Assembly (NCBI GenBank): GCA_948787875.1
Contig: CAQFKO010000013.1
Location: 1 to 27,616, forward strand
Source of the DNA: an uncultured Eubacteriales bacterium
GTDB taxonomy: Bacteria; Bacillota; Clostridia; Christensenellales; UBA1242
Reading direction: 5' to 3'
Length of the DNA: 27,616 nucleotides
Below, in pieces: positions 13,731 through 19,881 of the stretch. Under the pieces are notes generated by a model. It had not been told where the DNA came from. It did no database searches and saw only the letters and a list, made by a program, of their open reading frames with translations. Position 1 is the stretch's first letter. Every line of letters begins with the position of its first letter. A program made the translations under genes and the position numbers.

Positions 13731-14548
13731 TTTTTAAATAAATTGATTTTTTGTTCAAGCTCTTTTGCTTGGTTCATTGTGATGTTTAAAACATCTTCCA
13801 TATTTTCCCCATGGTCTATTTTGTATAACATTTCGTAGTCAAGCGAAGGAATGGTAGTCAGTTTAGCAAACTTTTTGGCTACCTTGTTCCAATCTATTGA
13901 GCCGTATTTGTTTAGTGTGTGTTCGTCAAAACAAATTTTTCCGTTTTTGGCGGGTTGGTTATTGTTTTGACCCATGTTGTCATGAAGGTGAAAACATATC
14001 AGTTTATCTTTAAAATGTTTTAAAAAGTCAAAATCTTTATCAAACAAATTGTGGTGACCTATGTCATAGCAAAAACGAACAAAGCTGTTGTTTTTGTAAT
14101 GTTCCATAACTTCAAAAAATCTTGCATTGTTGTCTATGTTTTCAATGGCTAGCGGGACATTCCATTTTTCGCAAAGCTTCAAAACTCTGTCAAGCCTTTC
14201 AAAGCCAATTGCACTGCTTTCTCCGTCAAGATGCACCACCACGCATTTAAAATTGTATTTTTTTGCAATTTTCAAATCTTTTATAAGGCTTTTTTGCATA
14301 GTTTTTCCGATTTTGCTATCTTTCCAATATTCAGGCAAATCTTTTTGGTTATATCTAAAATGCAAAGAGGTTAAGCCCAATCCATATTTTTTAAACAAAG
14401 ATAGCTGTGTTTTTATTGAGCCGTTTTGCTTTTTGAATTTCGGGTCAAAACCCACACTAACATTGTTAAAGCCCGCTTCCGCAATTGCCTTTGCTCTAAG
14501 CTCGGGGTTGCCCGAAAAACCAAAATAAAAAGTTATGCCTTTTTTCAT
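13721..14548 (-). CDS. TIM-barrel sugar isomerase/epimerase-like protein
   Basis: 275 residues, the usual size for the xylose isomerase-like/AP endonuclease family 2 superfamily. The fold order is visible. Strand beta-1 is ITFYFGFSG, and AIAEAGFNNVSV is typical of the first helix-strand unit. VVVHLDG (near 100), PLAIENI with a metal-binding glutamate (near 139), FCYDIGHHN with aspartate and histidines (near 165), CFHLHDN (near 190) and LDYEM with the last glutamate (near 246) make up a metal site. Members act as sugar or cyclitol isomerases, sugar-phosphate epimerases or endonuclease IV. The substrate cannot be told. AGGAGA precedes the ATG, with a probable promoter at 14567-14595. It is transcribed alone, downstream of nrdG but beyond that operon's terminator. 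Confidence 0.85.
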   Translation of the reverse strand: MKKGITFYFGFSGNPELRAKAIAEAGFNNVSVGFDPKFKKQNGSIKTQLSLFKKYGLGLTSLHFRYNQKDLPEYWKDSKIGKTMQKSLIKDLKIAKKYNFKCVVVHLDGESSAIGFERLDRVLKLCEKWNVPLAIENIDNNARFFEVMEHYKNNSFVRFCYDIGHHNLFDKDFDFLKHFKDKLICFHLHDNMGQNNNQPAKNGKICFDEHTLNKYGSIDWNKVAKKFAKLTTIPSLDYEMLYKIDHGENMEDVLNITMNQAKELEQKINLFKNKK

Positions 14549-14566
14549 AATTATTCTCCTAACGCT

Positions 14567-14595
14567 ATTTTACAATAAAAAAATAAATTTGTTAA
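14567..14595 (-). promoter_or_regulatory. Probable promoter of the TIM-barrel gene
   Basis: On the minus strand, -35 TTAACA and -10 TAAAAT with a 17-bp spacer, partly overlapping the tail of the nrdG terminator. Confidence 0.6.
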
Positions 14596-14623
14596 TAAAA
14601 AACTTGGGAATTTCCCAAGTTTT
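14594..14623 (-). terminator. Intrinsic terminator of nrdD-nrdG
   Basis: AAAACTTGGG and CCCAAGTTTT form a perfect 10-bp stem with a 5-nt loop. T6 follows on the minus strand, three bases after the nrdG stop. Confidence 0.88.
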
Positions 14624-14625
14624 GT

Positions 14626-15126
14626 TTAGTTATATTTTTCGTTTAAAACAACTTTGTTTTCACTGAGCGATTTTTGCACATCAATAATTCTTTGGTTAGA
14701 CGAACCTCTGAATTTAAGCAGTGGACTGAAAAGTTCTTGTTCAAATCTTCCGTCTACAATAACATCAATATATTTTACCGCTTCTGTATTTATAAGGTCT
14801 TTGTCAAACAAAAATCCCGTCCACACCCAAACGCTTTTATCGGGGAACTTTTCTTTAAATGCCTTTGCAAGTTTTGCAGTTCCATCAATATTTTTTGGGT
14901 GCATTGGTTCACCGCCAAGAATGGATAGGCCGGCAATGTGACTTGGTGCACAAAGTTCCAACACATGATTAACAGTTTCGTCAGAAAATTCTTTTCCGCC
15001 CGCAAAATCATGTGTTTCGGGATTAAAGCAATTTTTGCAATTAAATGTGCAACCTTGCATAAAGATAGAAACTCTTACACCGGGTCCGTTTGCAATATCC
15101 ATTTTTCTAATGGTGTTGTATCTCAT
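14626..15126 (-). CDS. nrdG: NrdG, anaerobic ribonucleotide reductase activase
   Basis: 166 residues, the usual NrdG length. It is a radical-SAM enzyme that uses a [4Fe-4S] cluster and S-adenosylmethionine to place the glycyl radical on NrdD. The cluster motif C-x3-C-x2-C is visible as CTFNCKNC (about 26-33) after GPGVRVSIFMQG. The SAM-binding region follows with LSILGGEPMHP (near 68), then VWVWTGF and IDVIVDGRFE. It starts nine bases after the nrdD stop and must be co-transcribed with it. Together with nrdD it implies DNA precursors made without oxygen. Secure. Confidence 0.96.
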   Translation of the reverse strand: MRYNTIRKMDIANGPGVRVSIFMQGCTFNCKNCFNPETHDFAGGKEFSDETVNHVLELCAPSHIAGLSILGGEPMHPKNIDGTAKLAKAFKEKFPDKSVWVWTGFLFDKDLINTEAVKYIDVIVDGRFEQELFSPLLKFRGSSNQRIIDVQKSLSENKVVLNEKYN

Positions 15127-15135
15127 TTTTGCTCC

Positions 15136-17328
15136 TTAGGCATCAACTTTGTTGTCTATGTGAAGAACTCTTTCTTTTATTTCCTGAGTTCTTCCCTTGT
15201 TCCAAAAGTTTGTACCTATGTATCCGCAGGTTCTTCTTGCAACATTAAGAGTGTTGTGGTCGCGATTGCCACAGTTAGGGCAATACCAATCAAGATTATC
15301 GTCAATCAAAATCTCTCCGGTATAACCGCATTTTTGGCAATAATCTGATTTTGTGTTGAGCTCTGCATACATAATATTGTCATAAATATAATTAACAATT
15401 TCCAAAATAACTTCAATATTGTTTTGAAGGTTTGGAGTTTCAACATAGCTGATTGCTCCGCCCGGGCTAAGTTTTTGGAATTTGCTTTCAAGAGTAAGTT
15501 TTGAAAATGCGTCGATTTCTTCAAAAACAGGCACATGATAAGAATTTGTGATATATCCGCGGTCTGTTATGCCCTCAATTTTTCCAAATCTTTTTTGAAG
15601 ACATTTTGCAAATTTGTAGGTGGTTGATTCAATAGGAGTGCCGTAAACACTGTAATCAACATCTTCAACTTCTTTCCAAGCCTTGCACATATCGTTCATT
15701 TTTTGCATAACTTCAAGTGCAAACTTTTCGCCCTTTTTTCCATCGGTATGGCTGTTTCCGGTCATGTATTTAACGCATTCGTAAAGTCCTGCGTAACCGA
15801 GTGAAATGGTTGAGTAACCGCCGTGAAGAAGTGGGTGAATGCTTTCGCCCTTTTCAAGTCTTGCAAGAGCACCGTGTTGCCAAAGAATTGGTGCAACATC
15901 ACTTGTAGCCTTGCTAAGTCTTTCATGACGAATTTTAAGTGCTTTGTGGCAAAGTTCCAATCTTTCGTTATATATTTTCCAGAACTTGTCTTCGTCACCG
16001 CCGGAAGACAAAGCAACGTCAACAAGGTTAATGGTTACAACGCCTTGATTAAATCTTCCATAATATTTGCCTTTGCCTTCTTTGTAGTTTTTGGCTTTTG
16101 CAATGTTTCCAAGACTCATAGATCTGTCAGGAGTAAGGAATGATCTGCAACCCATGCAAGGATAGCAGTCGCCGTCGCCAAGTTCATTCTTTTTAAGTTC
16201 TTTCATAATCTTTTCAGAGATATAATCCGGAACCATACGCTTAGCAGTGCACTCTGCGGCAAGTTTTGTTAAATAATAGTATGGACTGTTTTCATGAATG
16301 TTGTCTTCTTCAAGAACATAAAGAAGTTTTGGGAATGCTGGGGTAATATATACGCCTTTTTCATTTTTCATGCCTTGAATTCTTTGTTTGAATACCTCTT
16401 CAATAATAAGAGCAAGTTCTTTTTTGTATTCTTCGGTTTCGCCAAGATACAAGCAAACGCTTAAAAACGGAGATTGACCGTTTGTGGTTGTCATAGAGTT
16501 TACTTGATATTGAAAGGTTTGAACGCCGTCACGAACTTCTTTTCTTACATCTTCGTTTGCAAATTTTTCGCAGTCTGATTCAGAAAGTCCGCGATTTTTG
16601 TAAAGGTCCAAATATTTTTTATAGCTGTCACGAACAAATGGCGCAAGGTGGGTCATTGTAACGGTTGCACCGCCGTATTGGCTTGAAGTAACCGCTGTGA
16701 TAATTTGAGTTGCAATTGTCATTGCGGTTAAAAATTTGTGAGGTTTTTCAATCATAATACCGTTGATGTTTGTTCCGTTTTGAAGCATATCATCAAGGTT
16801 AATGAGGTCGCAGTTATGAAGTGCGTTTTGTGCAAAATAGTCTGCGTCATGAAAGTGAATAATGCCTTCGTCATGGGCTTTTACAATTTCTTCGGGAAGC
16901 AAAAATCTTCTTGTGATATCTGTGCTTGTTATTCCTGCAAGATAGTCACGTTGAGTTGTTACCACTCTTGCATTTTTGTTTGAGTTTTCTGTGTTCCAAT
17001 ATTCGCTTTCGCCGTCGATAAGCTCTTTTATTGTTTGGTCAGTGGTATTAGACTTTCTGATTAAAGCTCTTGTGTATCTGTAAATAATATACTTTTTGGC
17101 AAGTTCATAGTGACCTTGCTCCATAAGCTTTTCTTCAATAATATCTTGAATATCTTCAACAAGAATTCTTGATTTGCCAAGCTCGTCAATATAGTCTATT
17201 ATTTCGCGAATTTCGTCTTTGCTTGCCCTAAGAGATGGTTTAACCTCCTTATTAGCCTTAGAAATAGCATTTTCAATCTTATTTTTTTCAAAATCAACTA
17301 TGTTACCATTTCTTTTTATTACTTTCAT
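15136..17328 (-). CDS. nrdD: NrdD, anaerobic ribonucleoside-triphosphate reductase
   Basis: 730 residues from the ATG at 17328, nine bases after GAGGAGG; an upstream in-frame ATG at 17361 lies at the promoter -10 and is unlikely. It reduces NTPs to dNTPs by glycyl-radical chemistry. Visible parts: an N-terminal ATP-cone starting KVIKRNGNIVDFEKNKI (allosteric site); NCDLINLDD (near 182) and LSVCLYL (near 300) with the active-site cysteines; a zinc ribbon C-x2-C ... C-x2-C in CQKCGYTG and CPNCGNRD (near 670-695); and the glycyl-radical loop RRTCGYIG (near 702-709) with the radical glycine. Two putative NrdR boxes lie over its promoter. Forms an operon with nrdG. Secure. Confidence 0.97.
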   Translation of the reverse strand: MKVIKRNGNIVDFEKNKIENAISKANKEVKPSLRASKDEIREIIDYIDELGKSRILVEDIQDIIEEKLMEQGHYELAKKYIIYRYTRALIRKSNTTDQTIKELIDGESEYWNTENSNKNARVVTTQRDYLAGITSTDITRRFLLPEEIVKAHDEGIIHFHDADYFAQNALHNCDLINLDDMLQNGTNINGIMIEKPHKFLTAMTIATQIITAVTSSQYGGATVTMTHLAPFVRDSYKKYLDLYKNRGLSESDCEKFANEDVRKEVRDGVQTFQYQVNSMTTTNGQSPFLSVCLYLGETEEYKKELALIIEEVFKQRIQGMKNEKGVYITPAFPKLLYVLEEDNIHENSPYYYLTKLAAECTAKRMVPDYISEKIMKELKKNELGDGDCYPCMGCRSFLTPDRSMSLGNIAKAKNYKEGKGKYYGRFNQGVVTINLVDVALSSGGDEDKFWKIYNERLELCHKALKIRHERLSKATSDVAPILWQHGALARLEKGESIHPLLHGGYSTISLGYAGLYECVKYMTGNSHTDGKKGEKFALEVMQKMNDMCKAWKEVEDVDYSVYGTPIESTTYKFAKCLQKRFGKIEGITDRGYITNSYHVPVFEEIDAFSKLTLESKFQKLSPGGAISYVETPNLQNNIEVILEIVNYIYDNIMYAELNTKSDYCQKCGYTGEILIDDNLDWYCPNCGNRDHNTLNVARRTCGYIGTNFWNKGRTQEIKERVLHIDNKVDA

Positions 17329-17361
17329 GAAAAAAGTCCTCCTCGAAAAGTTACTGCCCAC

Positions 17362-17391
17362 ATTTTACACATATATTGTGATTGTTGTCAA
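17362..17391 (-). promoter_or_regulatory. nrdD-nrdG promoter
   Basis: Minus strand -35 TTGACA (17391-17386) and -10 TAAAAT (17367-17362), spacer 18. The predicted start near 17355 gives a ~27-nt leader with the GAGGAGG site. Confidence 0.8.
17366..17381. promoter_or_regulatory. Probable NrdR box, promoter-proximal
   Basis: TACACATATATTGTGA. One half (ATATATTGTG) matches the known NrdR consensus acaCwAtATaTwGtgt; the other half is out of register by one base. It lies between the -10 and -35 boxes. Confidence 0.6.
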
Positions 17392-17398
17392 GTTTTAG

Positions 17399-17414
17399 TC
17401 ACAATATCTTGTGT
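17399..17414. promoter_or_regulatory. Probable NrdR box, upstream
   Basis: TCACAATATCTTGTGT agrees with 14 of 16 positions of the NrdR consensus. It lies just upstream of the -35, centred 33 bp from the other box, close to the paired spacing usual for NrdR. Confidence 0.72.
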
Positions 17415-17656
17415 TTTGTTAAAAATTTGGTCAAGGTGAATAAATTTTAAAAATTTTTAAAAAACAGCTATTTTTCGCTTGCTTTTTTTTAAAATGTACA
17501 ATTTTGCATAAATTGTTTTAAATTTGACAAATTTGATTATTTTTGAAATTTGGTAAGTAATAGTCAAACTTTTTTATGCCGAAAGTTTATAGGTTTATTT
17601 AATTTTTTTATAAAAATCAAAATGACAAATTGCCATTTTTTAGCAAATTATCGCTA
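17415..17656. other. AT-rich non-coding spacer upstream of nrdD
   Basis: Long A and T tracts and a few partial repeats of the AAATTTG type. I see no gene, no RNA fold with GC pairs and no convincing promoter. Confidence 0.5.
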
Positions 17657-17688
17657 TAAAAAAACTTAAAGCGATTTTGCTTTAAGCC
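17657..17688 (-). terminator. Intrinsic terminator of the permease gene
   Basis: CTTAAAGC and GCTTTAAG form a perfect 8-bp stem with a 6-nt loop, followed on the minus strand by T7, ten bases past the stop. Confidence 0.85.
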
Positions 17689-17697
17689 TTTATATTA

Positions 17698-18723
17698 TTA
17701 TATTCTTAAAAAATTAAATGGAACAAAGTGAAGAGCATATCCAACAATAAGACTTGGAATTATTAACATTACAATAATAAAAAGATTTTCTTTAAAATTT
17801 TTGTTTTGTTTAAAAAGCACCAATATTCCTATTCCTGCATTTACGGAGAGTCCGGTTACTATTGCGCCAAAGCTAAGCCCGCCAAGCATATAAAGTTCGG
17901 TCAAAACAACAGAGGAAGCACAGTTTGGAATAAGACCTACTATTAATGCAAAAAGTGGTTGAAGCAAACTGCTAGAACTTAAAAACGAAATTAATCGGTC
18001 TTCTCCGATAAGAGCAACCAAGCCACCCATCACAAGATTTACTATAAAAATATAGAGCGAAATTTTGGCACAGTGAACAAGCGGGTGTTTCCAATCAAAC
18101 TTGTTGTCATTTATATCATGGTGACAGCAAGCGTGAATATGTTCATGTTCGTGATCTTTGTGGTCGTGTTCATCATTTTCTTCGTTGCTATGATTGCCAT
18201 GCTCATCAATTTTTAAATCTTTGTTTAGTTCCTCGGGTTTGGTGCTATAAGTTTTTGAGTTAACAACAATTTTTTTATCGTTTGGTTTAAACGAGGCTGA
18301 AACAGTATTTTTTTGTTTAAATATTCTGCTACTCAAAAAGTAAGTTAAGTATCCCACCGAAATTGCAAACACAAGTTTTATTACTATTAAAAGAAGAAGG
18401 GAGGGAATAAAGTGATAGTCTGCAAGCATCAGCGGAAATGCCTCGTCGCTTGTAGCAATAAACACAGCAACAAGTGCAGCCGCAGAAATTTTTCGGTCGG
18501 AATATAGTTCTGCGGAAACTACCGAAAATCCGCATTGTGGCACACAACCGAAGCAAGCACCTAAGGCAGGGCTGGCTTTGCCTTTTAAAAGGTTGGATTT
18601 TTCAAACTTAAAAACATTTTTGTATTCAAGAAGTTCTATCAAAAAATAAACAAGAAAAAGCAATGGCACAAGTTTTAGTGTGTCAAGGGCAGAATCTTTC
18701 AAAATATCCCAAAATTGTTCCAT
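17698..18723 (-). CDS. Putative heavy-metal/manganese permease with His-rich loop
   Basis: 341 residues, mostly membrane helices, resembling the family annotated as putative 10-TM heavy-metal exporter or putative manganese transporter (ArsP_2-like). Two related blocks face each other in the halves: PQCGFSVVSAELY (near 60) and PNCASSVVLTELY (near 263), each followed by a small-residue-rich helix, which suggests an internal duplication. Between them is a cytoplasmic loop (about 145-200) dense in H, D and E, with HDHKDHEHEHIH and ACCHH, a likely metal-binding region. Cysteines in GACFGC and PQC may also bind metal. AAGGAAA precedes the ATG. It has its own consensus promoter and a ~105-nt AU-rich leader. 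The actual ion and direction of transport are not shown by the sequence. Confidence 0.82.
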   Translation of the reverse strand: MEQFWDILKDSALDTLKLVPLLFLVYFLIELLEYKNVFKFEKSNLLKGKASPALGACFGCVPQCGFSVVSAELYSDRKISAAALVAVFIATSDEAFPLMLADYHFIPSLLLLIVIKLVFAISVGYLTYFLSSRIFKQKNTVSASFKPNDKKIVVNSKTYSTKPEELNKDLKIDEHGNHSNEENDEHDHKDHEHEHIHACCHHDINDNKFDWKHPLVHCAKISLYIFIVNLVMGGLVALIGEDRLISFLSSSSLLQPLFALIVGLIPNCASSVVLTELYMLGGLSFGAIVTGLSVNAGIGILVLFKQNKNFKENLFIIVMLIIPSLIVGYALHFVPFNFLRI

Positions 18724-18835
18724 GGCAGTTTCCTTAAAAAAATTTGCAATAATATAAATAAAAATAAAATAAAAAACAAAAATTTGTAAAAATTTGTAAA
18801 TTTATAAAATAATAAACTTTTATCAGTGCTAAGTT

Positions 18836-18864
18836 ATTATAGTTTTTAGGCGGTTTTTTGTCAA
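18836..18864 (-). promoter_or_regulatory. Consensus promoter of the metal permease
   Basis: Perfect -35 TTGACA and -10 TATAAT with a 17-bp spacer on the minus strand. An imperfect inverted repeat (ATAATAAACTT near 18809 with AAGTTATTAT ending at 18840) overlaps the -10 and start site and could be an operator. Confidence 0.85.
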
Positions 18865-18875
18865 GAATAAATAAT

Positions 18876-18899
18876 ATAAAAAATCGGCAGTGCCGATTT
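18876..18899 (-). terminator. Intrinsic terminator of the acyltransferase gene
   Basis: AAATCGGC and GCCGATTT form a perfect 8-bp stem with a 3-nt loop; T6 follows on the minus strand. Confidence 0.88.
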
Positions 18900-18901
18900 A
18901 A

Positions 18902-19780
18902 TTATTTTTCGGAATTTTCCAAAGCGTTATTATTTGTTTTTTTATCAGTGGTTTTATTTTTTGCTTTTTTGTTTAGTTTGTCTTGCTTTTTTTGTTCTCT
19001 TTTAATTCTTTTTGCACGCTTTTTCATAACCCTTTTGTTTGAGGCTTCATATTTAAAATAAAGTGCTTCCATTCTGTCGTGCATAACTTTAATAAGATCA
19101 AACTTTTCGCTTTCGGGAGAATATTTTATTGGCTCGCCGATATACATGGTTCTTAGTTCTTGCGAAATAAACACGGGATAAATTGTTACGTGCTTGCCGG
19201 TTTTTTTGTGATAATATTTTGCAAAGTGTTCAAAACCTGTTTGAAATTCTCCAATGCTTTCTTTAACATAAAGAAGCTCCGGAAAAATAACAACGGATTC
19301 ATTTTTTTCAAGAGTTTCGGTAGAAACGGAAAAAGTTTTAACGGCAGATCTTGGATTTTCTCTTGAAACAGAAATTCCTCTTGCAACTTTCATAACAAAA
19401 ACCATCAAAGATTTAAGTGAGCGAATAACAACTTTTTTTAGCCAAACGGGAATATGTTTGTAGTTATTCATAATCATAAGGCTCATTTGTTGTTCAACGC
19501 AAGCCTCGTCCATCATTTTGTCTATAATCCAAGGTCTGAATTTAAGCGGAAAAGAAACATACATTGCAACAGGACCGAAGATTTCGTAATGGTTTGCTAA
19601 AAATACGCGTGCTTCGTCGTCATCTTGAATATTTTCTTTTCCTTGAACTTTGCAGTAAAAAAAAGGCCAAAGAAAAAAATAGACAATGCCGAAAATCAGG
19701 CCCAAAAAGAATAGCTTGATTCCTTTGAAAATAGCCTTAAAAAATTTAACAAAAATATTTTCTTTTTTTTCCGCACTCAT
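18902..19780 (-). CDS. PlsC-like 1-acylglycerol-phosphate acyltransferase
   Basis: About 292 residues from the ATG at 19780; an in-frame ATG at 19873 lies inside the terminator of the preceding gene and is rejected, although the ribosome site at 19780 is weak. A membrane helix (about 18-40) precedes the acyltransferase domain. The first motif reads ANHYEIFGP (near 62), so the usual H-x4-D has glycine where the aspartate is expected. The third motif is VVIFPE (near 165), followed by GFEHFAKYY. The last ~50 residues are extremely lysine-rich (KKRAKRIKREQKKQDK), likely membrane-surface or RNA contact. PlsC enzymes add the second acyl chain of phosphatidic acid. The altered motif leaves activity open. 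It is transcribed alone. Confidence 0.8.
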   Translation of the reverse strand: MSAEKKENIFVKFFKAIFKGIKLFFLGLIFGIVYFFLWPFFYCKVQGKENIQDDDEARVFLANHYEIFGPVAMYVSFPLKFRPWIIDKMMDEACVEQQMSLMIMNNYKHIPVWLKKVVIRSLKSLMVFVMKVARGISVSRENPRSAVKTFSVSTETLEKNESVVIFPELLYVKESIGEFQTGFEHFAKYYHKKTGKHVTIYPVFISQELRTMYIGEPIKYSPESEKFDLIKVMHDRMEALYFKYEASNKRVMKKRAKRIKREQKKQDKLNKKAKNKTTDKKTNNNALENSEK

Positions 19781-19835
19781 AATTCTACATTCTAATTGTA
19801 AACATTTTATATAGTTATGTAAAGTGAAAAGCAAA

Positions 19836-19876
19836 CAAAAAGCGTGATTGAAACAAATTTGGTTATCAATCACGCC
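19836..19876 (-). terminator. Intrinsic terminator of the InlB-repeat gene
   Basis: GCGTGATTG and CAATCACGC form a perfect 9-bp stem, followed on the minus strand by TTTTTG, six bases after the stop. Confidence 0.85.
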
Positions 19877-19881
19877 AAAAG

